From Saprospiraceae bacterium (lineage in GTDB: Bacteria; Bacteroidota; Bacteroidia; Chitinophagales; Saprospiraceae): 64,000 nucleotides of DNA. The stretch covers positions 124,001 to 188,000 of the forward strand of contig JADJYQ010000001.1 of assembly GCA_016719615.1 (NCBI GenBank), written 5' to 3'. Of this stretch, positions 56,100 through 64,000 are shown in pieces; positions within the stretch are counted from its first letter, which is position 1, and every line of letters begins with the position of its first letter. The notes under the pieces were generated by a model. The model had not been told where the DNA came from and did no database searches. It saw nothing but the letters and a program-made list of their open reading frames with translations. The position numbers were made by a program, and so were the translations under genes.

Positions 56100-57518
56100 A
56101 TGAAAACCTTATTTAATTTTTTGAAAATGGGGGGGGGCAGAATAATATTTTGTTTGACCCTAGCTTTATTTGTGATTGAAGTGCATTCACAAACTCCGGT
56201 CTCTTTTACGGGAAATTCGCTTTTTCGAAATTATAATTTCGGAGTAAAGAATCATTGTTTTGAAATTTCTAATAGATATTCAACAACTGACCCACCTGGC
56301 GAAGCTGACGAATGTACATCAACTTGCCCATCATCTTATGGAGGTGAATTTAATGCTAGTGAAAATTTAAATGGAAATGACAATGATATTTCAGTTCATC
56401 CCTATAGTGCGAATGATTTTGATGATTATATAAATGGAGTTACTACAGCTGATGCAGCATTAATATATCTGCATGTAAACGAAGAACAATACATTACAGA
56501 TCCTTATAAGTTAGTGGCTGCAGATTGTAATGAAAATTGTGGAATAGATGCAGGTGATGCGGAGCAAATAGAAGATTTGATTGGTGAGGATATTCCTTTT
56601 ACAAGAAATAGTTGGGAGTGGTTTAATCAAAAAGAAATTATAGATAACTATGGGTCGTTTCAAAGTGATCCATATTCTTGGACTATTTCAGATCGATATT
56701 CAGGTTATATTTTTTGGTTGGATGTTTCCACTTCTACTTTAAGCTCGGGAACAACTCAGCCACAATTTTTTTATTATTTAAGTACAAAAGTAGGCGATGT
56801 ACATAATCAAAGTAACCCCAATAACTGGGTATGCGGTACATATAGTTTAAAGGGCGATGACGATCAAGAGAATAGTCTCCGGATAATTAAGGCTGATAGG
56901 TTAACCACATCACTGGCGCCTGGAACTAAATTTAAAGTTTATTTTAAGTATGAGCACGCAACTGAAAATGTATTTTATTTTCAAATGCCATTGATAATAA
57001 ATTATAATTATTTGAATATTAATAAGATAAGTACATGTCCGGATATGATTGTAAAGCACAGACCAAATGAATTAAAAAATGAATTTATTGCATATTGCAT
57101 CAATAAAAATTTAATGGACAATCAGAAAAATAATTGTAGGGGATACCTTGTAACTTTAGACATCGAAGTTTTACAGGATGTCGGAAGTCTTGATCAGGTA
57201 CTATCCATCAATGGTAAGAAAAACCTGGAGGCAGGTAATATAGATTTTTTAAATTTGAAGCCCTACATAGAAATTAAAGATATTGAACGGCCAAGTGATC
57301 CATATTACATAAACGATGGACGGATCTATTATTCTGGAGCACTTAGCCATAAAGTAGAGCTACAGTTTTTTAGTTTGTCAGGGCAATTGATAAGAAAGCT
57401 TATTGTAATGTTAAATCCGGGTTACAATGATTTTCAGGAAATAATAGGAGTTAAGACATATCAAATTGTTAGAATTATTGATCATGACAGAGCTTATACG
57501 ATAAAAGTGAATTACTGA
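56100..57518 (+). CDS. Secreted dockerin-type protein, duplicate copy A1
   Basis: A 472-aa protein. A signal peptide (about 1-31) contains an MGGG run encoded by nine G bases (56129-56137). Residues of about 107-166 resemble a type I dockerin: GVTTADAALIYLHV, DPYKLVAADCNENC and AEQIEDLIGED, with calcium-loop ligands at D142, N144, N146 and D153. Residues 170-230 (SWEWFNQKEII to TTQPQFFYY) are the part best conserved with copy A2. The C-terminus (FFSLSGQLIRKL) resembles a divergent T9SS type A domain. Ten bases separate it from gene B1. Function unknown; a dockerin suggests binding to a cohesin-like partner. Confidence 0.72.
   Translation: MKTLFNFLKMGGGRIIFCLTLALFVIEVHSQTPVSFTGNSLFRNYNFGVKNHCFEISNRYSTTDPPGEADECTSTCPSSYGGEFNASENLNGNDNDISVHPYSANDFDDYINGVTTADAALIYLHVNEEQYITDPYKLVAADCNENCGIDAGDAEQIEDLIGEDIPFTRNSWEWFNQKEIIDNYGSFQSDPYSWTISDRYSGYIFWLDVSTSTLSSGTTQPQFFYYLSTKVGDVHNQSNPNNWVCGTYSLKGDDDQENSLRIIKADRLTTSLAPGTKFKVYFKYEHATENVFYFQMPLIINYNYLNINKISTCPDMIVKHRPNELKNEFIAYCINKNLMDNQKNNCRGYLVTLDIEVLQDVGSLDQVLSINGKKNLEAGNIDFLNLKPYIEIKDIERPSDPYYINDGRIYYSGALSHKVELQFFSLSGQLIRKLIVMLNPGYNDFQEIIGVKTYQIVRIIDHDRAYTIKVNY
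56129..56137 (+). repeat. G9 homopolymer inside codons 10-13 of gene A1
   Basis: Nine consecutive G in otherwise AT-rich DNA, in the signal-peptide coding part. Loss or gain of one G would put the gene out of frame. Present unchanged in copy A2 (60502-60510). Confidence 0.9.
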
Positions 57519-57528
57519 TATTTGTTGT

Positions 57529-59913
57529 ATGCGAGTATTAGTTGTATTGATACTTTTTAGTTTAAATCTGGATTATTTAAAAGCGCAGGATATCCTCGCC
57601 TACTATGGAGGAACAAGTTATCATTTAGTTAAAATATCAAATGGATATTCGCAGTTCGAAGATATATTCTGTAATAAGACTTTTGTCCATGGAGATTTAA
57701 CTTACCAAGAAAAGGGGCAATTATATACTTCATGGAATCATATAGCTGCTGATCATATTTCAGGGATGAGCAGAATAATTACAGATTTAAAATATTTTGA
57801 CGTTCTTAAATGTGATACCTCATTTATTAGCAGAACACGAGGAATTTTTTATTCGGGCCCTTATTTTTTATTTGTGGATTATTTGGGAAAGTTATACCAA
57901 GGATCTAAAACTGTGAATAAACGTGGAATGTATAGATGTAATGTAGATTTTTCTAATATTGATACCTTAGTGGATTTTGGTAGCACAATATCGCGAGATA
58001 TGGTCATATTAGGAGATACAATACTTGTTTTAAGTACGCTTAATGAAATATTTGTAATAGACAATAATTTTAACTTTCAACGCATCCTTCAGCCCGACTT
58101 TAAAATAACGGGGCTTACGACTAAGTATAATAGTTGCAAGGACAAAAAGTTAATTGTTTCCGGATACCCCTATTCTCATGCTGTATGGGATTCCTTATTT
58201 CAGATGCCAAATGACCGCTTGGGAGATACCTTGTATCTTTTTGAATATGATTATATCAATGATTTATTGACCCCTTTGGGCAAACATATATACCCACATG
58301 GGCAAGAAATTTTTTTACAAAGCCTTACATCTTTTGACGACATCTTATCAAGCGACCCTGAATGTGAATTTTTGTTGGACCTTGACCGGGACAATAGTTC
58401 GGGATTATATCCATATGATTTCAAACACAAACAAATCATCTGTGGACGAGACTTCTTTCCCTTATCCGATAAGGATTTGTATATTGAATCTGATCTCGGT
58501 GTCGATAGTATGCAGATCAGGATAAGTGGAATGAAAGATTTGGGCGCAGAGCGAATCATCCTAGCGGATTCAACATTTAAAAACAATTTAAGACAAAGAA
58601 ATGATTCATTGTATTCTTTCATATTGCCCGGGATCGTAAATGTAAATCAGCTTAAAGCATACCTTCAATCTCTGCGTTATGTCCATGAGGGCATTATAAA
58701 CAGAACAGAGGGTGATCGTGCAGTTGTCATCAAAATATTTGCTGAAGGCAATGTCAACCGGCAAGCTATTTGTAATTTGAGTATTAGTCAGTTGCAACTG
58801 ATAAGCAGAGACACTGCAATTTGTTATTATGATTCGTTAATGGATGAACAAGGCAGAATCTATTATCCCGGAGATACGATGGTTAACATGGAGGGAAAAA
58901 ATATCAATGGTTGCGACTCTGTCGAGCTGCTTATGATAAAACCGTTAGCAAAGGAAGATATTCAAATTACAGGAGATTCCATTATTTGCAATAATGCGAA
59001 AAATGAATTGTGTATTTCAGGAGGTAAGAGTTATATATGGTCTTCCGGTGCAAACTCCAGATGTATTGAGATAAGAGATGATGGAGTTTTCCAGGCAAAA
59101 GTAACTGATCAAAACAATTGTCAATACGATGTACAATTCAAGGTATCAAAACCGGAGCCAATTCATTATGAATTGGAGTTGATCCATCCTAAATGTTTTG
59201 GAGATAGAAATGGCAACTTGTCTGTAAAACAACAGAACGGAATTCATGAATATGTTCTTGGAACAGAAATAAATACCAGCGGTACATTTAGTGGATTGGC
59301 TGCAGGAGAATACATTTTAGGATTCTACGACAAATACCGGTGTTTATATCTGGATACGTTTGAATTGCTCGATCCACCGGAGATTTCTATTCGATATCAG
59401 GATACGATCATCGTCAAAGATAGAATTCCGGAGTTATTGTCGATATTGGATCAAAATCAGAACATCGCGAATATGAAATTGCTTCCGGAGGAAGGAAGTA
59501 GAATGCTTGGAAAGTGGCAATATGAAATAAATCCGGAACGTGGAGGTAACTATAAAATTGTCGCAACCGACAGCTATGGTTGCAGTAAAGAATATGTACT
59601 GGTCGTGATTTTAGATCTCGACTATAATGTATTTTATCCAAATGTTTTTTCACCAAATGAAGATGGCGTAAACGATTATTGGAATGTCACCCTTGGAAGT
59701 GGATATAGAGGAGTATCACTGGAGATCTTTGATCGTTGGGGTAACAGATCTTATACTATGACTAACGATGAAATTGGCAATGGCGACATCGGTTGGAATG
59801 GAATTTACAAGGGCCAAAAATGTTTGCCGGGTGTATATGTCTTTAAATTGATATTGAAGGACGATCAAAATCAGGTGAAGCATGTGGTAGGTACGATAAG
59901 CTTGTTGCGATAG
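57529..59913 (+). CDS. Surface protein with T9SS type B (gliding-associated) domain, copy B1
   Basis: A 794-aa protein with a signal peptide (about 1-20). Residues 20-260 are a propeller-like region with repeats such as YNSCKDKKLIVSGYPYSHAV. CEFLLDLDRDNSSG near residue 283 opens a calcium-binding-like segment shared by many surface proteins in this phylum. Then come a cysteine-containing module (INGCDSVELLMI), a short SprB-like part and the C-terminal T9SS type B domain (FYPNVFSPNEDGVNDYW, EIFDRWGNRSY, LPGVYVFKLILK). It should be exported by T9SS and stay on the cell surface. Co-transcribed with A1; from about 58330 on, it is almost identical to B2. Confidence 0.85.
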   Translation: MRVLVVLILFSLNLDYLKAQDILAYYGGTSYHLVKISNGYSQFEDIFCNKTFVHGDLTYQEKGQLYTSWNHIAADHISGMSRIITDLKYFDVLKCDTSFISRTRGIFYSGPYFLFVDYLGKLYQGSKTVNKRGMYRCNVDFSNIDTLVDFGSTISRDMVILGDTILVLSTLNEIFVIDNNFNFQRILQPDFKITGLTTKYNSCKDKKLIVSGYPYSHAVWDSLFQMPNDRLGDTLYLFEYDYINDLLTPLGKHIYPHGQEIFLQSLTSFDDILSSDPECEFLLDLDRDNSSGLYPYDFKHKQIICGRDFFPLSDKDLYIESDLGVDSMQIRISGMKDLGAERIILADSTFKNNLRQRNDSLYSFILPGIVNVNQLKAYLQSLRYVHEGIINRTEGDRAVVIKIFAEGNVNRQAICNLSISQLQLISRDTAICYYDSLMDEQGRIYYPGDTMVNMEGKNINGCDSVELLMIKPLAKEDIQITGDSIICNNAKNELCISGGKSYIWSSGANSRCIEIRDDGVFQAKVTDQNNCQYDVQFKVSKPEPIHYELELIHPKCFGDRNGNLSVKQQNGIHEYVLGTEINTSGTFSGLAAGEYILGFYDKYRCLYLDTFELLDPPEISIRYQDTIIVKDRIPELLSILDQNQNIANMKLLPEEGSRMLGKWQYEINPERGGNYKIVATDSYGCSKEYVLVVILDLDYNVFYPNVFSPNEDGVNDYWNVTLGSGYRGVSLEIFDRWGNRSYTMTNDEIGNGDIGWNGIYKGQKCLPGVYVFKLILKDDQNQVKHVVGTISLLR

Positions 59914-60179
59914 TACTTCATGGAATTGCTTTTTCTAAAGTTTTGCCTATGCCAAATGTTAAAACATATTCAGGGAATTATTAATTCTGAAAATTTACTA
60001 ATTCTGCAAATTCTGCTTCAGATGAGATTCGGATTGTCTGAAGAAGAATTTTGATGATGGATTAAATGTAAAGCTTACGTGCTAAAGTTGATACAGCCTG
60101 ATAAACATAACTTACGAACGTTAGTTTATAGCTTAAACTTGTAAACGCTCCTCTTTCCTTTAACCTTTCAAACTTATAC
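59914..60179. other. Spacer between operon copies
   Basis: No reading frame is supported. It contains the CTTACGAACGTTAG palindrome near 60111 and short CAGAATTTACAG-type words. Its left part is unlike 55545-55805, so the duplicated block starts at about 60180. Confidence 0.45.
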
Positions 60180-60472
60180 CTTGAGCCTCTCTTTGTCAGA
60201 AGCAGAATTTACAGAATTAAAGAATTTACAGAATAGGACGGGTTTAACTGTAATGGTATTTTGTCATCTATTTAGCCTTTGGTCTTTAGCCTTTCCCCTT
60301 CAGCCTCTCTACCTCTGAATCAGAATTTTCTTTAAGTTGTATTAAAAATATTCCACATTTTATTTGGATTCCTGGTATTCTTGTAATATATTAGCAATGC
60401 GAATTGCAAAGAGTGGAGGTAGTTGTTTTCTCAAAAACCTAATTTTGATTTTTTAACCTCTAATATTATTAT
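60180..60472 (+). repeat. Duplicated leader region, copy 2
   Basis: Near-identical to 55806-56099, including a promoter TTG at 60364-60366, a 20-base spacer and TATATTAG at 60387-60394. The offset between copies is 4373 bp. Confidence 0.92.
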
Positions 60473-61894
60473 ATGAAAACCTTATTTAATTTTTTGAAAA
60501 TGGGGGGGGGCAGAATAATATTTTGTTCTTTCCTTAGTTTATTCATGGGCGATCTTAATTCACAAAGCACCCCAGTCACATTTACCGGGAATTCCCTTTT
60601 TCGAAATTACAATTTTGGAGTCAAGAATCATTGTTTCACTGTTCAGAACAGAATTGATAATTATGGCCCAACTACACCTGTAACGGATTGTACATCATCA
60701 TGTCCTTCCTCTTATGGAGGAGAATTTGATGCAAGCGATGCCTCTAACGGAAATGACAATGATCTTTCCGTACACCCATATAGTGCTTGTGATTTTGATG
60801 ATTACATTAACGGAGTTACCATAGGAGATGCTGCTGTAATTTTAAAACATGTGAATGATGAAGAATATATTACCGATCCATACAAAATGGTTGCAGCTGA
60901 TTGTAACCACAACAACGAAATCGACGAAGATGATGTTGAACAAATTGAAGATCTAATCGGTGAGGATTTGCTTTTTACGAGGAATAGCTGGGAATGGTTT
61001 AATCAAAAAGAAATTATTGATAATTACGGCTCATTCCAAAGTGACCCTTACTCCTGGACAATTTCAGATCGATATTCAGGGTATATTTTTTGGTTGAATG
61101 TGTCCACGTCTACTTTAACTTCTGGAACCACCCAGCCTCAGTTTTTTTATTACACCTGTACCAAAGTGGGGGACGTGCACAACCAAAGTAATCCCAATGA
61201 CTGGGTATGCGGAACCTACAGTTTGGTGGGTGATAACGATGAGGCCCACCAAATCAAATCCAAAGATGCGGAAGTCTTTAATACCATATTCAAACCCAAA
61301 ACTAGCTTTAAATTGTATTTCAAGTGTGAAAAACAACAAGGAGGAGTGGCTTATTTTCAAATGCCATTGAAGATCAATTATGATTTTCTGAGGATTAAAA
61401 ATGTACATATGTCCAGCAATATGAGCATAAAGTATAAGGAAAAAGTGTCAAACAACGAATTCATTGCTTATGCTCTCAATAGAGATGCATTTCAGCAAAA
61501 GGAAAGTCATTTTGATGGAGATCTGATTACTCTGGAAATAGAGGTGATACAGGAAGTAAGAAAACTGGATGAAGTGATTTCTATCAACCGTAAATGGCAG
61601 ATTGAGGCGGGTAATCCTGATTTAGAAAATTTAATACCCTATGTAGAAATTGGGGATATCGCGTATCCAAAGGATCTTTATGTTTTATGTGCCGATAGAC
61701 TTTATTATTCAGGGATTGAGAGTAAGCCAGTGGAAATTCAGACTTTTAACCTATCCGGGCAATTGGTGTATTCAAAAAAATTATGGATAACTCCAGGATA
61801 CAACGATGATGCAATTTTAAAATCAACATCAGGCATATCATTCATTCGTATCCTTGATATTGAAAAAACACATTTGATCAAAATGGTTAAATAG
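60473..61894 (+). CDS. Secreted dockerin-type protein, duplicate copy A2
   Basis: A 473-aa paralogue of A1. The first 17 residues (MKTLFNFLKMGGGRIIF) are identical and the G9 tract (60502-60510) is kept. The rest is diverged: dockerin-like residues of about 107-167 with DCNHNNEIDEDDVEQ holding the calcium ligands. SWEWFNQKEIIDNYGSFQS and the following 45 residues are conserved in protein but full of silent changes, showing an older duplication under purifying selection. The C-terminus (FNLSGQLVYSKKL) again resembles a T9SS tail. Nine bases precede gene B2. Confidence 0.72.
   Translation: MKTLFNFLKMGGGRIIFCSFLSLFMGDLNSQSTPVTFTGNSLFRNYNFGVKNHCFTVQNRIDNYGPTTPVTDCTSSCPSSYGGEFDASDASNGNDNDLSVHPYSACDFDDYINGVTIGDAAVILKHVNDEEYITDPYKMVAADCNHNNEIDEDDVEQIEDLIGEDLLFTRNSWEWFNQKEIIDNYGSFQSDPYSWTISDRYSGYIFWLNVSTSTLTSGTTQPQFFYYTCTKVGDVHNQSNPNDWVCGTYSLVGDNDEAHQIKSKDAEVFNTIFKPKTSFKLYFKCEKQQGGVAYFQMPLKINYDFLRIKNVHMSSNMSIKYKEKVSNNEFIAYALNRDAFQQKESHFDGDLITLEIEVIQEVRKLDEVISINRKWQIEAGNPDLENLIPYVEIGDIAYPKDLYVLCADRLYYSGIESKPVEIQTFNLSGQLVYSKKLWITPGYNDDAILKSTSGISFIRILDIEKTHLIKMVK
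60502..60510 (+). repeat. G9 homopolymer inside codons 10-13 of gene A2
   Basis: Same tract, same position and same frame as in A1. Confidence 0.9.
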
Positions 61895-61903
61895 CTTACG
61901 TCT

Positions 61904-64000
61904 ATGCGGCTCAACTATTATTTAGCCTTGTTCATCTTATTTTCACAAATTGCATCTTCGCAGGACATTATTGTGCATTACGGGTACAATACCTATCATT
62001 CGATATTGATTTCAAATGATTTCACTCAATTTAAAGATAATTTTTGCAATAAGACTTATGGGTTTGGAACAGTATGTTATCAACAAAATGGATTACTTTA
62101 TTCTACAAGTAGCTATTACAGTAAAAAAGGCAATTCAATCGTATTTAATGTTGATTTAAAGTATGTTGACTTATTAAAATGCGATACAACAATTATTACT
62201 CATACCTCAGAAAATACTATTTCTCCTCTCAATTTATTTGTTGACTACTCGGGTCGCATATATTGTTGCGATAGGATGAATCCGTTTGATTCAATAAAGT
62301 TATACTGTTGCGATAAAGGTTTTAATAACATACAAGTATTAAGGAGTGTGAGTGATTTTCCAGAACCTCTGATCCATGACATGGTCATTTTGGGAACAGA
62401 TGTAATTGTATTGAACAATAATTACAATCAACTGTATATAATGGATACTAATTATATTATACAAAGAATAATAAACCCTAGATTTCACATTACAAAGTTG
62501 ACTTCCAAATACATCAATTGCAAAGACCGCAGACTTATTGTTTCAGGATACCCCTATACACATGCTGTATATGATTCTTTAAAAAAGAACCCTAACCATA
62601 AATTGAATGACACGCTCTATCTTTTTGATTATGATTACAAAGTCGACACATTCAAATTCCTGGGTAAGCATTATTATGCGCACATGGGAAGAGCAACTAT
62701 TCCATCATTGACCTCTTTTGACGACATCTTATCAAGCGATCCGGAATGTGAATTTTTGTTGGACCTTGACCGGGACAATAGTTCGGGATTATATCCATAT
62801 GATTTCAAACACAGGCAAATCATCTGTGGACGAGACGCATTGCCTTTATCCGATATGGATTTGTATATTGAATCTGATCTCGGTGTCGATAGTATGCAGA
62901 TCAGGATAAGTGGAATGAAAGATTTGGGCGCAGAGCGAATTATCGTATCGGATTCTAGCTTTAAAAACTATTTAAGGCAAAGAAATGATTCATTGTATTC
63001 TTTCATATTGCCCGGGATCGTAAATGTAAATCAGCTTAAAGCATACCTTCAATCTCTGCGTTATGTCCATGAGGGCATTATTAACAGAACAGAGGGTGAT
63101 CGTGCAGTTGTCATCAAAATATTTGCTGAAGGCAATGTCAGCCGGCAAGCCATCTGCAATTTGAGTATTAGTCAGTTGCAACTGATAGGAAGAGACACTG
63201 CAATTTGTTATTATGATTCGTTAATGGATGAACAAGGCAGAATCTATTATCCCGGAGATACCATGGTTAACATGGAGGGAAAAAATATCAATGGTTGCGA
63301 CTCTGTCGAGCTCCTTATAATAAAGCCTTTAGCAAAGGAAGATATCCAAATAACTGGAGATACTATTATTTGCAATAATGCCAAAAATGAATTGTGTATT
63401 TCAGGGGGTAGCAACTTTATTTGGTATTCAGGTATAAACTCCAGATGTATCGAGATCAGCAACGATGGAGTTTTCCAGGCAAGAGTATTTGATCAAAACA
63501 ATTGTAAATATGAAGTGCAATTCAAAGTATCAAAACCGGAACCAATTCATTATGAATTGGAGTTGATCCATCCTAAATGTTTTGGAGATAGAAATGGCAA
63601 CTTGTCCGTAAAACAACAGAACGGAATTCATGAATATGTTCTTGGAACAGAAATAAATACCAGCGGTACATTTAGTGGATTGGCTGCAGGAGAATACATT
63701 TTAGGATGCTATGACAAATACCGGTGTTTATATCTGGATACGTTTGAATTGCTCGAGCCACCGGAGATCTCAATTCGATATGAGGATACGATCATCGTCA
63801 AAGATAGAATTCCGGAGTTATTGTCGATATTGGATCAAAATCAGAACATCGCGAATATGAAATTGCTTCCGGAGGAAGGAAGTAGAATGCTTGAAAAGTG
63901 GCAATATGAAATAAATCCGGAAAAGGGAGGTCATTATATGATCGTCGCAACCGACAGCAATGGTTGCAGTAAAGAATATGTACTGGTTGTAATTTTAGAT
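61904..64000 (+). CDS. Surface protein, duplicate copy B2 (3' end outside the window)
   Basis: An open frame from the ATG at 61904 to the last base, 699 codons without a stop; the end lies beyond the window. Signal peptide about 1-22 (YYLALFILFSQIASSQ). Residues of about 22-270 are only distantly like B1. From about 62713 (SFDDILSSDPECEFLLDLD) on, the DNA is almost identical to B1 with a few small divergent patches, for example around 62945 and 63415. By homology the missing end, about 95 residues, is a T9SS type B domain. Confidence 0.85.
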   Translation, partial: MRLNYYLALFILFSQIASSQDIIVHYGYNTYHSILISNDFTQFKDNFCNKTYGFGTVCYQQNGLLYSTSSYYSKKGNSIVFNVDLKYVDLLKCDTTIITHTSENTISPLNLFVDYSGRIYCCDRMNPFDSIKLYCCDKGFNNIQVLRSVSDFPEPLIHDMVILGTDVIVLNNNYNQLYIMDTNYIIQRIINPRFHITKLTSKYINCKDRRLIVSGYPYTHAVYDSLKKNPNHKLNDTLYLFDYDYKVDTFKFLGKHYYAHMGRATIPSLTSFDDILSSDPECEFLLDLDRDNSSGLYPYDFKHRQIICGRDALPLSDMDLYIESDLGVDSMQIRISGMKDLGAERIIVSDSSFKNYLRQRNDSLYSFILPGIVNVNQLKAYLQSLRYVHEGIINRTEGDRAVVIKIFAEGNVSRQAICNLSISQLQLIGRDTAICYYDSLMDEQGRIYYPGDTMVNMEGKNINGCDSVELLIIKPLAKEDIQITGDTIICNNAKNELCISGGSNFIWYSGINSRCIEISNDGVFQARVFDQNNCKYEVQFKVSKPEPIHYELELIHPKCFGDRNGNLSVKQQNGIHEYVLGTEINTSGTFSGLAAGEYILGCYDKYRCLYLDTFELLEPPEISIRYEDTIIVKDRIPELLSILDQNQNIANMKLLPEEGSRMLEKWQYEINPEKGGHYMIVATDSNGCSKEYVLVVILD

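Noticed and set aside
62718..62909. A separate 63-codon gene within the second operon copy
   Set aside because: The long frame from 61904 covers this region and matches copy B1 in another frame. The same short shadow frame exists in B1.

Overview
The window is AT-rich chromosomal DNA from a member of the Bacteroidota, most probably a Saprospiria-like lineage (the phylum is well supported, the class is an inference). Support comes from seven large secreted proteins or protein fragments ending in type IX secretion (T9SS) sorting domains, SprB-type repeats, a DUF6089/PorG-like outer-membrane protein, many Bacteroidota lipoproteins, and promoters of the TTG-N19-21-TAnnTTTG type. No rRNA, tRNA, CRISPR array, integrase or transposase was seen.

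Layout. 0-6.4 kb: rlmN, a DUF3089 lipoprotein, a hairpin-repeat array, a broken GNAT gene, an S33 peptidase lipoprotein and small membrane or secreted proteins. 6.8-11.1 kb: a leftward molybdenum-cofactor cluster (moaA, a DUF2867 NAD-binding protein, a TauE-type exporter and a fused moaC-moaB). 11.5-13.5 kb: a zinc-ribbon membrane protein, a small lipoprotein and an FMN reductase. 13.6-18.9 kb: a leftward potassium locus (KdpD-like kinase, KdpE-like regulator, Kup transporter, small protein, beta-barrel porin) in which both kup and the porin carry a single-base frameshift. 19.2-27.5 kb: a MacB-like permease, two T9SS-secreted proteins bracketed by two copies of a composite tandem repeat, and an inositol monophosphatase. 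28-32.7 kb: a secreted metalloprotease/beta-helix protein and a frameshifted secreted protein. 32.9-44.6 kb: rpoN, Xaa-Pro aminopeptidase, a DUF2007 protein, a large reprolysin-like T9SS protease, a DUF2400 protein and an M16 peptidase. 45.5-55.5 kb: housekeeping genes (SDR, OsmC, DUF4783, gpmI, nadA), a DUF6089 barrel, a RelE/ParE toxin-antitoxin pair, a NatAB-like ABC exporter and a glycosyltransferase gene stopped by one in-frame TAG. 55.8-64 kb: a tandem duplication (offset 4373 bp) of a two-gene operon encoding a dockerin-containing secreted protein and a T9SS type B protein; the last gene runs off the window.

Most striking signals. (1) The 4.4-kb tandem duplication is a mosaic. The leader with the first 15 codons and the 3' half of the second gene are almost identical between copies. 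The middle is strongly diverged. Both copies carry a G9 tract at codons 10-13, as in phase-variable genes. (2) A two-hairpin element occurs 11 times, always with about 95 bp between hairpin starts. (3) A 47-bp element with ends CCCGACAT/ATGTCGGG occurs four times at exactly the same length. (4) A dispersed palindrome, ACTAACAnnnnGTTAGT in its general form, occurs in intergenic and coding DNA and forms the core of a 44-bp perfect hairpin at 40.9 kb. Several one-base disruptions could be assembly errors rather than real mutations, and this is stated for each.
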